Part shown: piece by piece, positions 53,410-61,976 of the stretch
Position numbering within the stretch: position 1 is the first letter of the stretch
Layout of the letters: every line of letters begins with the position of its first letter
Assembly: GCF_003052585.1 (NCBI RefSeq)
Contig: NZ_QASN01000002.1
Coordinates: 62,001 to 126,000, forward strand
Direction: 5' to 3'
Origin: Pseudomonas mangrovi
GTDB lineage: Bacteria; Pseudomonadota; Gammaproteobacteria; Pseudomonadales; Pseudomonadaceae
Length of the DNA stretch: 64,000 bases
The notes under the pieces: generated by a model
Databases searched by the model: none
Told to the model about the DNA's origin: nothing
What the model saw: the letters and a program-made list of their open reading frames with translations, nothing else
Translations under genes and position numbers: made by a program

Positions 53410-54861
53410 ATGATCTCGCGCCGCACCAAGATAGTCGCCACCCTCGGCCCGGCGAGCAGTTCGGAACAGATGATCGAGAAGCTGATCCTCGCTGGAATGG
53501 ACGTCGCCCGCCTGAATTTCTCCCACGGCAGCGCCGACGAGCACCGTTCTCGCGCCCGACTGATCCGCGAGATCGCCGCGCGCCACGGGCGCTTCGTCGC
53601 CCTGCTCGGCGACCTGCAGGGGCCGAAGATCCGCATCGCCCGTTTCAGCGACAAGCGTATCTCCCTGGCCGAAGGCGACTACTTCCGCCTCTCGGTGACC
53701 CACCCGCGCGACGCCGGCAACCAGCAGGTGGTCGGCATCGACTACCCGGATCTGATCAAGGACTGCGGGGTCGGCGACGAACTGCTGCTGGACGACGGTC
53801 GCGTGGTGCTGCGGGTCGAAACGAGCAGCGCCGACGAGCTCGGTTGCCGGGTGCTGATCGGCGGCCCGCTGTCCGACCACAAGGGCATCAACCGCCGTGG
53901 CGGCGGACTCAGTGCACCGGCCCTGACCAGCAAGGACAAGGCCGACATCGCCCTGGCCGCGGAGATGGAGGTCGATTACCTGGCCGTGTCGTTCCCGCGC
54001 GATGCGGCAGACATGGAGCTGGCCCGCCGGCTCTGCGAGGAAGCTGGCTGCAAGGCCTGGCTGGTGGCGAAGATCGAGCGTGCCGAGGCGGTGGCGGATG
54101 ACGCCAGCCTGGACGCGCTGATCCGCGCCAGCGACGCGGTCATGGTCGCCCGCGGCGATCTGGGCGTGGAGATCGGCGATGCCGAGCTGGTCGGCATCCA
54201 GAAGAAGATCATTCAGCACTCGCGCGGGCTGAACAAGGCGGTGATCACCGCGACCCAGATGATGGAGTCGATGATCCACAGCCCGATGCCGACCCGCGCC
54301 GAGGTCTCCGACGTGGCCAACGCGGTGATCGACCATACCGACGCGGTCATGCTCTCCGCCGAGAGCGCCGCCGGCGAATACCCGGTCGAGGCGGTCAAGG
54401 CGATGGCGCGGATCTGCCTGGGCGCGGAAAAGCATCCGACCAACACCCGCTCGCGCCACCGTCTCGGCGAGGCGTTCCAGCGCTGCGACGAAAGCGTCGC
54501 GCTGGCGGCCATGTACGTCGCCAACCAGATGGCCGGGGTCAAGGCCATCATCTGCCTGACCGAGAGCGGCTACACCCCGTTGATCATGTCGCGGATCCGT
54601 TCCACGGTGCCGATCTTCGCCTTCTCGCCACATCGCGAAACCCAGGCGCGGGTGGCGATGTTCCGCGGCGTGTTCACCATTCCCTTCGATCCGGCGGCGC
54701 TGCCAGCGGACAAGGTCAGCCAGGCGGCAGTGGATGAACTGCTCCAGCGCGGCGTGGTGGAGCCGGGCGACTGGGTGATCCTGAGCAAGGGCGACAGCTA
54801 TCACGGCACCGGCGGCACCAATACGCTGAAGATCCTCCAGGTCGGCGCGCACCTGCTCTGA
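53410..54861 (+). CDS. pykA: Pyruvate kinase II
   Basis: A 483-residue pyruvate kinase, converting phosphoenolpyruvate and ADP to pyruvate and ATP. TKIVATLGPASSS and GMDVARLNFSHGSADEH open the barrel. The active-site region is KIERAEAVADDASLDALIRASDAVMVARGDLGVEIG, followed by GLNKAVITATQMMESMIHSPMPTRAEVSDVANAV. The C-terminal domain is complete. Length and sequence fit the PykA isozyme of pseudomonads. The ATG at 53410 fits the family start. A strong terminator follows about 20 bp after the stop. Confidence 0.96.
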   Translation: MISRRTKIVATLGPASSSEQMIEKLILAGMDVARLNFSHGSADEHRSRARLIREIAARHGRFVALLGDLQGPKIRIARFSDKRISLAEGDYFRLSVTHPRDAGNQQVVGIDYPDLIKDCGVGDELLLDDGRVVLRVETSSADELGCRVLIGGPLSDHKGINRRGGGLSAPALTSKDKADIALAAEMEVDYLAVSFPRDAADMELARRLCEEAGCKAWLVAKIERAEAVADDASLDALIRASDAVMVARGDLGVEIGDAELVGIQKKIIQHSRGLNKAVITATQMMESMIHSPMPTRAEVSDVANAVIDHTDAVMLSAESAAGEYPVEAVKAMARICLGAEKHPTNTRSRHRLGEAFQRCDESVALAAMYVANQMAGVKAIICLTESGYTPLIMSRIRSTVPIFAFSPHRETQARVAMFRGVFTIPFDPAALPADKVSQAAVDELLQRGVVEPGDWVILSKGDSYHGTGGTNTLKILQVGAHLL

Positions 54862-54880
54862 GTCGCGACGTGAAAATGAA

Positions 54881-54906
54881 AAGGCCGCTCGAGAGCGGCT
54901 TTTTTC
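54881..54906 (+). terminator. Terminator of pykA
   Basis: AAGGCCGCT-CGAG-AGCGGC followed by six T residues (54900-54905) is a clear intrinsic terminator just after pykA. Confidence 0.9.
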
Positions 54907-54932
54907 TTGCCCTCACAAAACGGATTCAGGGC

Positions 54933-55328
54933 GTAGGGTGCAACAAGCGCAGCGCATTGCGCCGCAAGGGTCGTCGGCACCCCGCAGCGCCTGCCGGATC
55001 GACGCATTTCTGCCGATCGATGGTGGATTACACCTGCGGCTAATCCACCCTTGGAGCTTCAGGCTGATCGGCCGCGCCAGCCCGACGTAGGGTGGATGAC
55101 GCTCTTTTCATCCAGCGTCGCGATTGCATAACGGTGGACGGATGAAGCGTCGTCCACCCTACAACAGCCGATTCGGCGGACCGCATTCGTAGGGCGCAAT
55201 AAGCGCAGCGCATTGCGCCGATTCCCACGTTGCCAAGTGGCCTGAGATGGAGCCTCGGTTTGCCCCCACAGTATTGCCTGGTGCTCTTTCCGTGGCGGAT
55301 TACGCCGCGGGCGGCTAATCCGCCCTAC
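54933..55328. repeat. Cluster of five GTAGG-type palindromes
   Basis: This 494-bp gene-free gap (54862-55355) is packed with short palindromes. They are GTAGGGTGCAACAAGCGC...TTGCGCC (54933), GGTGGATTA...TAATCCACC (55022-55049), GTAGGGTGGATGACGC...CACCCTAC (55087-55162), GTAGGGCGCAAT...ATTGCGCC (55189-55219) and GGCGGATTA...TAATCCGCCCTAC (55294-55328). Two sequence types alternate: GGTGGAT/ATCCACC and GCGCAAT/ATTGCGC. No gene or promoter is recognisable between them. Confidence 0.75.
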
Positions 55329-55355
55329 GAGTGATGCAACTGCCGCAAAACGGCT

Positions 55356-56129
55356 TCAGGCAAAGCGCGAGAAGTCCGGCGTGCGCCGCTGGGTGAACGC
55401 CGACAGCGCCTCGATCGCCTCCGGAGAGCGCAGCCGCTGATTGAACAGCTCGCCCTCCACCTCGATCACCCGCAGCAACTCCTCACGCTGCGGCGCACGC
55501 ATCAGGCGCTTGCTGTCGGCTACCGCCGCCGGCGCCAGATCGACAAAGCGCAGCGCGGTTTCGCGCGCCCTGGCTTCGGTCGCGGCGCCATCGTCCAGTA
55601 CCTCGCTGGCCAGCCCCCACTCGACCGCCTGAGCGCCGCTGAGGCGCTCGCCCAGCAGGAGCATCCTTGACGCCCGCATCGGACCCAGCAGGCGCGGCAG
55701 GATCAGGCTGGAGCCGAACTCCGGACACAGCCCGAGATTGACGAAAGGCGTGCTCAGCCGGGCATCGCGACTGACATAGACCAGATCGCAGTGCAGCAAC
55801 AGCGTGGTGCCGATGCCGACTGCCGGTCCGGCCACGGCAGCCAGTACCGGCTTGCTGCAATCGAGCAGCGCGTGCATGAAACGGAACACCGGGCTGTCGG
55901 TGCTGCTCGGTGGTGCCTGGAGGAAATCGTTGACGTCATTGCCGCCGGTGAAGCACTCAGGGCCACCGGTGATCAGCACGGCGCGCACCCCGCGATCCTG
56001 CTCGGCCGCTTCCAGTGCATCGGCCAAGCTCGCGTACATGGCGCGGGTCAGGGCATTCATCTTGTCCAGGCGGTTCAGGCGCAGGGTCAGCAGACCGCCC
56101 TCGCGTTCTACCAGTACGTGTTCGCTCAT
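55356..56129 (-). CDS. Crotonase-family protein, enoyl-CoA isomerase-like
   Basis: A 257-residue crotonase-fold protein. The first catalytic glutamate of hydratases is missing: the equivalent block is VAGPAVGIGTTLLLHCDLVY. The second block, TPFVNLGLCPEFGSSLILP, has its Glu in PEFGSS, the position used by delta3-delta2-enoyl-CoA isomerases of the ECI2 type. The oxyanion segment ECFTGGNDVNDF is intact. I therefore favour an enoyl-CoA isomerase over a hydratase. It lies 32 bp downstream of the 2Fe-2S reductase gene on the same strand. Confidence 0.8.
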   Translation of the reverse strand: MSEHVLVEREGGLLTLRLNRLDKMNALTRAMYASLADALEAAEQDRGVRAVLITGGPECFTGGNDVNDFLQAPPSSTDSPVFRFMHALLDCSKPVLAAVAGPAVGIGTTLLLHCDLVYVSRDARLSTPFVNLGLCPEFGSSLILPRLLGPMRASRMLLLGERLSGAQAVEWGLASEVLDDGAATEARARETALRFVDLAPAAVADSKRLMRAPQREELLRVIEVEGELFNQRLRSPEAIEALSAFTQRRTPDFSRFA

Positions 56130-56161
56130 CGAAGCTCCGGGAAAATCCTGTACCGCCGACT

Positions 56162-57097
56162 TCAGGCACGCGGCAGAAAGACATCCGCCAGCACCTGGTT
56201 GCGCGGCACACCGATCAGAAACAGACGGCGGGCGAAGGCATCCACGCTGGCGGGCGAACCGCAGAGTAGGGAGAGGGTCTGCCGCGAGACAAGCCGCAGT
56301 CCGGCCAAAACCGAAGCCTGATCGGCCGCCGTCGGTAGCTGCACGTTCAGTTGGGAATGCGCTGCAGCCAGCGCCAGCAGGGGCTGCGCCAGATAGTGAC
56401 CGACCGGATCATCGGCCAGGTGAATGACCTTGATCGGGCCCTGGTGATGCTGGCGCAGTGCCTCGCGAAGAATGCCCCACAGCGGCGCCAGCCCGGTACC
56501 GGCGGCCAGCAGCCAGAGCGGACGCTCGCTCCACGTCGGGTCATAGTGCAATGCGCCACCGCGCAGTTCACCCAGGCGCAGCGGGTCACCCGGCTGCAGA
56601 CAGCGCGCCGATTCACTGAAGGCCCCACCAGGCAGACAGTCGAGGTGGAATTCCAGCCAGGTATCTTCACCCGGCAGACTGGCCAGCGAATAGGGCCGCG
56701 CCAGGCCTTGTGCATTCCACAGCAACAGATGCTGACCGGCGGCATAGCGCAGCGGCCGCTCCGGCAGCAGCCGCAGGCGCAGTACCCGCTCACTGAGCCA
56801 GTCGACGGACTGCACCCGTGCCGGCAGGCCGTCGCGACCGGGGTCGAACAGCTCCACTGCAAGATCGCCCTGCAACCGGCACTGGCAGGCCAGGCGCCAA
56901 CCCTGCTCGCGCTGCGCCGGGCTGAGTGCATCGGGCTGGGCATCCTCAAGCGCCCCCTGGCAGCGCACCATGCAGGCATGGCAGCTACCTGCCCGGCAGC
57001 TGTAGGGCAGCGCGACCCCAGCCGCCAGCAGCGTATCGAGCAGGTTACTGCCGGATTCGGCAACCAGCGACCTGTCGCCCAGGCGCAATTCAGGCAT
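56162..57097 (-). CDS. 2Fe-2S / FAD oxidoreductase
   Basis: A 311-residue electron-transfer protein. Residues 1-85 are a plant-type ferredoxin domain with the cluster cysteines C34-x4-C39-x2-C42 (SCRAGSCHACMVRC) and a fourth in LACQC. The FAD domain has RPYSLASLPG, and an NAD-binding domain follows (LLAAGTGLAPLWGILREAL), ending near LLCGSPASVDAF. It resembles reductase components of ring-hydroxylating or CDP-glucoseen-type systems. No oxygenase partner is nearby. The start at 57097 overlaps the end of the diguanylate cyclase gene by 8 bp, so coupling is likely. Confidence 0.83.
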   Translation of the reverse strand: MPELRLGDRSLVAESGSNLLDTLLAAGVALPYSCRAGSCHACMVRCQGALEDAQPDALSPAQREQGWRLACQCRLQGDLAVELFDPGRDGLPARVQSVDWLSERVLRLRLLPERPLRYAAGQHLLLWNAQGLARPYSLASLPGEDTWLEFHLDCLPGGAFSESARCLQPGDPLRLGELRGGALHYDPTWSERPLWLLAAGTGLAPLWGILREALRQHHQGPIKVIHLADDPVGHYLAQPLLALAAAHSQLNVQLPTAADQASVLAGLRLVSRQTLSLLCGSPASVDAFARRLFLIGVPRNQVLADVFLPRA

Positions 57098-58214
57098 CGC
57101 CTCCTCCCCAGGACGCCTCGCAACGATCGCGCCCGGCATGCTTGGCGCGGTACAACGCCTGATCGGCACGCTGCAGCGCGTCGTCCAGGTCGTCCTTCAT
57201 CTGCAACATGGTCATACCGACCGAGAGGCTGATCCGCTCGCTCTCCAGCCCTTCGATACGGGTGGCCGCGTAGGCCTCGCGCAGCCGCTCGCAGCAGGCA
57301 CTGAACTGCAGGGTATCGGTATTGGGCAACAGCAGCACGAACTCCTCACCGCCGTAACGGGCCAGGATGTCGCCGTCGCGCAGGCAGGTCTTGGCCACCT
57401 TGGCGAAGAGCTGCAGCACGCGATCACCGGTCGCATGCCCGAAGCGGTCGTTGATCCGTTTGAAGTAGTCCAGATCGATCAGCGCCAGGCCATGCTCGCG
57501 ACCCGGCCGCAGGCTGGCCAGCTCGCGCTTGGCCAGGCGCAGGAAATGCCGGCGATTGAACAGCCCGGTCAGCTCATCGGTGGCGACCAGATCCTCGAGC
57601 TGGCGCATCATCCCGCGCAGGGTGTCCTGATGCGCCTGCAATGCCACGCTGCGCTGGCGCATGCGCGTTCGCATCGCCTGCACGTAGCCGGCAAACAGGC
57701 TCAGCCAGATCAGCACCAGCAACAGCACGCACAACTGCAGCAATACCTGGCCCTGGCGATCCCCAGGCAACGGCTGCCAATAGGCTTCATAGAGATTGAG
57801 TGCGGCAAAGCAGAAGAACGCGAACGCGGCGCAGCGGGCGAACACCCGCGGGGTCAGCTGCGAGACGCCGAATAGCAGAATGATCACGTAGATGACCAGC
57901 AGCGCACCCCGAGCCTCATCCAGATTAGCCAGGAACAGGGTGTGCCAGAGCAGCGCCACCAGTACCTGGGCGAGCGTCAGGCTGGGGTCGCGAAAACGCA
58001 GGTTGAAGCCGCTGAGGAAGCAGATCAGAAACAGCAGCTGGCTGGCGATCACCAGCAGGCTGACCAGCAGCGCGTAGCCCCGCGAGCCCAGGTAGAAGTC
58101 ACCCAGCACGGTCAACCAGGTGATCGTCAGCAACAGCGCGTAGGTACCCAGAGCCATCGCGAAACGCTTGAGCCTCAGGTACTGCAATGCGGAGCTCGGT
58201 TCGTTCTGACTCAT
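57090..58214 (-). CDS. Membrane diguanylate cyclase (GGDEF)
   Basis: A protein of about 374 residues with five to six N-terminal membrane helices (about 20-185) and a C-terminal GGDEF domain. The active site is RYGGEEF, and the I-site RxxD is RDGD, exactly five residues upstream. LALIDLDYFKRINDRFGHATGD is intact, so an active, product-inhibited cyclase is expected. I chose the ATG at 58214 (MSQNEPSS); an ATG at 58232 would add six residues and neither has a strong ribosome site. It is divergent from the fumarase gene. The membrane region has no named sensor family that I recognise. Confidence 0.85.
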   Translation of the reverse strand: MSQNEPSSALQYLRLKRFAMALGTYALLLTITWLTVLGDFYLGSRGYALLVSLLVIASQLLFLICFLSGFNLRFRDPSLTLAQVLVALLWHTLFLANLDEARGALLVIYVIILLFGVSQLTPRVFARCAAFAFFCFAALNLYEAYWQPLPGDRQGQVLLQLCVLLLVLIWLSLFAGYVQAMRTRMRQRSVALQAHQDTLRGMMRQLEDLVATDELTGLFNRRHFLRLAKRELASLRPGREHGLALIDLDYFKRINDRFGHATGDRVLQLFAKVAKTCLRDGDILARYGGEEFVLLLPNTDTLQFSACCERLREAYAATRIEGLESERISLSVGMTMLQMKDDLDDALQRADQALYRAKHAGRDRCEASWGGGDA

Positions 58215-58436
58215 CTGCACAATGGGCTCCATCCCATACTGGCAACTAGCCGCCACTGTACGCCCGGTATCCGCACATGCCTAGTGCCGCGCGGCCGCCA
58301 GACGACCAACGTCTTGTTGCAGAAACTGTCCGACAGCGCCCTGCCCAGGCTATACTGCCGCGCCTTTTTTACCGCCCTGTTGCGTCGGCAATTCTCCGGC
58401 GCCTTCGAAGTTCCCGCTTTCCAGAGGAGCGCGCCC

Positions 58437-59960
58437 GTGACCGTGATCAAGCAAGACGACCTGATTCAGAGCGTCGCCGATGCCCTGCAGTTCATCTCCT
58501 ACTACCATCCCGTCGACTTCATCCAGGCCATGCATGAGGCCTACCTGAAGGAAGAATCGCCCGCCGCGCGCGACTCCATGGCGCAGATCCTGATCAACTC
58601 GCGCATGTGCGCCACCGGTCACCGTCCCATCTGCCAGGACACCGGCATCGTCACCGTATTCATCAAGGTCGGCATGGACGTGCGCTGGGACGGCGCCACC
58701 ATGAGCGTCGACGACATGATCAACGAGGGCGTGCGTCGCGCCTACAACCTGCCGGAAAACGTCCTGCGCGCCTCGATCCTGGCCGACCCGGCCGGTGCCC
58801 GCAAGAACACCAAGGACAACACCCCGGCGGTGATCCACTACTCCATCGTCCCTGGCGACAAGGTGGAAGTGGACGTCGCGGCCAAGGGCGGCGGCTCCGA
58901 GAACAAGTCGAAGATGGCCATGCTCAACCCGTCCGACTCGATCGTCGACTGGGTGCTGAAGACCGTGCCGACCATGGGTGCCGGCTGGTGCCCGCCGGGC
59001 ATGCTCGGCATCGGCATCGGCGGCACCGCCGAGAAAGCCGCGGTGATGGCCAAGGAAGTGCTGATGGAGCACATCGACATCCACGAGCTGCAGGCTCGCG
59101 GCCCGCAGAACCGCATCGAGGAGTTGCGCCTGGAGCTGTTCGAGAAGGTCAACCAGCTGGGCATCGGCGCCCAGGGCCTCGGTGGCCTGACCACCGTGCT
59201 CGACGTCAAGATCATGGACTACCCGACCCACGCCGCCTCCCTGCCGGTGTGCATGATCCCCAACTGCGCCGCCACCCGTCACGCCCACTTCGTGCTCGAC
59301 GGCTCCGGCCCGGCCGAGCTGGAAGCGCCGGATCTTTCCGCCTACCCGGAAATCGTCTGGGAAGCCGGCCCGAGCGCACGCCGCGTAAACCTGGACAGCA
59401 TCACCGCGGAAGAAGTGCAGAGCTGGAAACCGGGCGAGACCGTGCTGCTCAACGGCAAGATGCTCACCGGCCGCGACGCTGCGCACAAGCGCATGGTCGA
59501 CATGCTGAACAAGGGCGAGCCGCTGCCGGTGGACCTCAAGGGCCGCTTCATCTACTACGTCGGCCCGGTCGATCCGGTCGGTGATGAAGTGGTCGGCCCG
59601 GCCGGCCCGACCACCGCCACGCGCATGGACAAGTTCACCCGGCAGATCCTCGAGCAGACCGGCCTGCTCGGCATGATCGGCAAGTCCGAGCGCGGCCCCA
59701 TCGCCATCGAGGCAATCAAGGACAACAAGGCCGTGTATCTGATGGCCGTCGGTGGCGCCGCCTACCTGGTCGCCCAGGCGATCAAGAAGTCCAGGGTACT
59801 GGCCTTCGAAGAACTCGGTATGGAAGCCATCTACGAGTTCGAAGTGAAGGACATGCCGGTGACCGTTGCGGTCGACACCAATGGCGAGTCGGTGCACATC
59901 ACCGGCCCTGCGATCTGGCAGCAGAAGATCCACGACAGCCTGGCTGTCGAGATCAAGTAA
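58437..59960 (+). CDS. Class I fumarate hydratase
   Basis: A 507-residue iron-sulfur (class I) fumarase, interconverting fumarate and malate in the citric-acid cycle. CATGHRPICQDTGIVTVF supplies the first cluster cysteine region. AAKGGGSENKSKMAML, PTMGAGWCPPGMLGIGIGGTAEKAAVMAKE and PVCMIPNCAATRHAHF carry the remaining conserved residues. The C-terminal beta domain (GPTTATRMDKFTRQILEQTGLLGMIGKSERG) is complete. The start is the GTG at 58437 with CAGAGGAGC upstream. A strong terminator follows. Length matches single-chain fumarases of pseudomonads. Confidence 0.95.
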   Translation: MTVIKQDDLIQSVADALQFISYYHPVDFIQAMHEAYLKEESPAARDSMAQILINSRMCATGHRPICQDTGIVTVFIKVGMDVRWDGATMSVDDMINEGVRRAYNLPENVLRASILADPAGARKNTKDNTPAVIHYSIVPGDKVEVDVAAKGGGSENKSKMAMLNPSDSIVDWVLKTVPTMGAGWCPPGMLGIGIGGTAEKAAVMAKEVLMEHIDIHELQARGPQNRIEELRLELFEKVNQLGIGAQGLGGLTTVLDVKIMDYPTHAASLPVCMIPNCAATRHAHFVLDGSGPAELEAPDLSAYPEIVWEAGPSARRVNLDSITAEEVQSWKPGETVLLNGKMLTGRDAAHKRMVDMLNKGEPLPVDLKGRFIYYVGPVDPVGDEVVGPAGPTTATRMDKFTRQILEQTGLLGMIGKSERGPIAIEAIKDNKAVYLMAVGGAAYLVAQAIKKSRVLAFEELGMEAIYEFEVKDMPVTVAVDTNGESVHITGPAIWQQKIHDSLAVEIK

Positions 59961-59977
59961 CCGTCTACCGCAACCAG

Positions 59978-60004
59978 AAAGGCCCGGCGCATGCCGGGCC
60001 TTTT
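59978..60004 (+). terminator. Terminator of fumarase gene
   Basis: AAAGGCCCGGC-GCAT, its complementary arm and TTTT form an 8-bp GC-rich stem plus U-tract, 18 bp after the stop codon. Confidence 0.92.
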
Positions 60005-60300
60005 CGTTTCAAAGCGCCGCTGCGACAGCTGCATCATCCGTAGGGCGGTTTAGCCGCCTGCGGCGTAATCCACCACAGACCGCGCCTCGGAAAACGCGGC
60101 GAATAGACGCAAGTCCCAGCCAGCCTGACAGCGCAGGAACCGGCGCCATGCGCTGCGATTATTGCGCCCTACGCTCTTGAACGGCGCAAGCCTGATTCAT
60201 GGCCAGACACAATCGTCGCGATAGAGAGAATCGAGTTCAGCTCCCTGCTGCGAGGGCGGATCATCGCCCCACCGTCGAAACAGCCAAGGAGCTCCCCCCG
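60005..60300. repeat. Repeat-containing gap before the small ORF
   Basis: GTAGGGCGGTTTAGCCGCC followed by TGCGGCGTAATCCACC (60040-60073) and, in reverse orientation, GGCGCCATGCGCTGCG...TTGCGCCCTAC (60142-60172) are further members of the dispersed palindromes. The remainder should hold the promoter of the 34-codon gene, but I cannot point to it. Confidence 0.6.
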
Positions 60301-60405
60301 ATGAAAGCAATCGCCAGCAAGATCCGTCAGGCCATGGTCAGCACCTCGCCGTCCGCCAGCACCGCCGACAACGAGGATCACCCGAACTTCTGGATGTACC
60401 GCTGA
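60301..60405 (+). CDS. 34-residue small protein
   Basis: A short frame encoding MKAIASKIRQAMVSTSPSAS, then TADNEDHPNFWMYR and a TGA. AAGGAG lies nine bases before the ATG, one of the best ribosome sites in the window. The N-terminal half is a possible amphipathic helix; the C-terminus is acidic then aromatic (NFWMYR). No other credible gene occupies this spot, and the opposite strand gene ends at 60451. I do not recognise a family. The good ribosome site makes it more likely than chance, but this is unproved. Confidence 0.55.
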   Translation: MKAIASKIRQAMVSTSPSASTADNEDHPNFWMYR

Positions 60406-60450
60406 CGCAGGGCTAGCGGACTGGCCCACAGGACAGCCGTCAGCCTGGCG

Positions 60451-60954
60451 TCAGAGCTTGGCTTCCAGCGCCTGCTGGATCGCCTTGGCACGGGCGTCGA
60501 CATCGTCGGGATTGGTGAAGGGGCGGAAGTTGATCGACAGCACGCCCGCTTCGAACTGCACGCCATCGGCGTAGGCGCTGGCCGGCGCGGTTTCCTCGTC
60601 AAAGCGCACCACGATGTTCTTCAGCTCCGCCGCCAAAGCCTGTTTGCCCATGTCGTCGACAGCAACGGCCTTCAGCGCCTGCGCCAACGGAGTGAAATAG
60701 ACATTGGTCCAGAACGAGTCCAGGCCGAAATTGGCGGACTGGCCTGGGATGACCAGGCTGTCCCACTGCACCTCAACCGGAACGGCAAAACCCGCAGCCG
60801 CCCGGATGGCTTCCAGTTGACCGGCGTAGATGTCGCTCTGATAGGTCGCGATGGCGCGACGTTCGGCCAGCGAGGGTGCGGCCTGGACGGTCGCGCTGAG
60901 CAGGCTCAGGCCAAGCAGCGAGGCAGTAAGCAGAGATAGGGCATTCTTGCGCAT
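60451..60954 (-). CDS. Exported hypothetical protein
   Basis: A 167-residue exported protein. A signal peptide covers about residues 1-25 (LLTASLLGLSLLSATVQA). The mature part starts APSLAERRAIATYQSDIY and has a compact alpha/beta composition (VEVQWDSLVIPGQ, FWTNVYFTPLAQALKAVAVDDMGKQALAAELKNIVVRFD). No motif or family is recognised; it is presumably periplasmic. The ATG at 60954 is preceded by AAGGAGTTCCAC. It stands alone, convergent with the small ORF. Confidence 0.75.
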   Translation of the reverse strand: MRKNALSLLTASLLGLSLLSATVQAAPSLAERRAIATYQSDIYAGQLEAIRAAAGFAVPVEVQWDSLVIPGQSANFGLDSFWTNVYFTPLAQALKAVAVDDMGKQALAAELKNIVVRFDEETAPASAYADGVQFEAGVLSINFRPFTNPDDVDARAKAIQQALEAKL

Positions 60955-61096
60955 GTGGAACTCCTTGAAGATACGACGGGCCCGCCAGGCGCGCGGCGGC
61001 AGCAATGGCCATCGGCAGCAGAGGCTGGCGGGTGCGCCACTTTACTCACTCCAAGGGGTGAAAACCGCGAACTGCCGCCATTGCTGAAGCACCGCT

Positions 61097-61300
61097 TCAA
61101 CCCGCACGACTGCGTAGATAGAGCTCCTCGACCTTCTGCCGGGCCCAGGGCGTCTTGCGTAGAAATGCCAGGCTCGACTTGATGCTCGGATCGTTCTTGA
61201 AGCAGCGAACGTCGACGCGCTGGGCCAGACCGTCCCAGCCATGGCGTGCAACCAGTTCGGTCAGCAGCGCTTCGAGGGTGACGCCATGCAAGGGATCCAC
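61097..61300 (-). CDS. VF530-family small DNA-binding protein
   Basis: A 67-residue protein of the VF530 (DUF2132) family. [59 protein letters not shown] covers the whole domain and matches the family closely. Members are described as small DNA-binding-like folds, with no cellular role established. The start is a GTG at 61300. It is followed by a short gap to the exported hypothetical gene on the same strand. Confidence 0.85.
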   Translation of the reverse strand: MDPLHGVTLEALLTELVARHGWDGLAQRVDVRCFKNDPSIKSSLAFLRKTPWARQKVEELYLRSRAG

Positions 61301-61391
61301 GCTATCGATACTCCATCAGAGGGGGCGGCCGGGCAGCCAGACCGACAGTGTGAGCAACACCGCGAACAGGCGCCAGCCTCCCGTGCAGACG

Positions 61392-61841
61392 CTAGCGCGA
61401 CTCCAGCTCGCTGATCAGCGCCTTCATCTCGTCGATCTCTCGCCGCTGCGCGGCAATGATCTCGTCCGCCAGCTGGCGCACCCGCGGGTCTTCGATATGG
61501 GCGCGTTCGCTGGTGAGGATGGCGATCGAGTGATGCGGAATCATCGCCTTCAGCCAGGACACCTGATCCACACTGGCCTGACTGCGCACCAGCCACAGCG
61601 AGCCGGCGAAGACTGCCACCGCCAACACGCCGATCAAGGCATTCAATGCGCGACTCGCATACATCCCGCGCATGAACCCAAGCATGACTAGCGCCATGCT
61701 CGCGCCCATGATCAAGGCCATGTACAGCCGGGTCTCGCTGAAGAACATGTGATCCAGGACGTAAAGGTTGAGATACATCAGGCCGAACATGACCACGGTG
61801 GAGGTGAAGATCATCGCGGCAAAGCGAAGGTAGGGATTCAT
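61392..61841 (-). CDS. DUF305-like membrane protein
   Basis: A 149-residue protein with three membrane helices (about 7-28, 38-58 and 67-84) and a C-terminal soluble part (VSWLKAMIPHHSIAILTSERAHIEDPRVRQLADEIIAAQRREIDEMKAL). The MIPHHSIA and LADEIIAAQRREI segments are DUF305 hallmarks; the His pair could bind a metal. DUF305 proteins often occur with copper-handling genes, though none are seen here. The ATG at 61841 is preferred over an upstream GTG. Confidence 0.78.
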   Translation of the reverse strand: MNPYLRFAAMIFTSTVVMFGLMYLNLYVLDHMFFSETRLYMALIMGASMALVMLGFMRGMYASRALNALIGVLAVAVFAGSLWLVRSQASVDQVSWLKAMIPHHSIAILTSERAHIEDPRVRQLADEIIAAQRREIDEMKALISELESR

Positions 61842-61912
61842 CGGCACGCTCCTCGATGCAATGGGGGTGCAACTGGGACAGCGACACCCGCGTGTGTGAT
61901 CCGCTCACGCCA

Positions 61913-61929
61913 CTTAATCCTGGGTTAAG
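61913..61929. promoter_or_regulatory. CTTAA-N7-TTAAG palindrome
   Basis: A perfect 5-bp inverted repeat with a 7-bp spacer lies in the 135-bp divergent gap between the DUF305 and hemolysin-family genes. It could be an operator. No specific regulator is implied. Confidence 0.3.
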
Positions 61930-61976
61930 ACTGCTTGCCGAGACTCGCGCTCAACATCCAGCCCGAGTCGCCTCCA

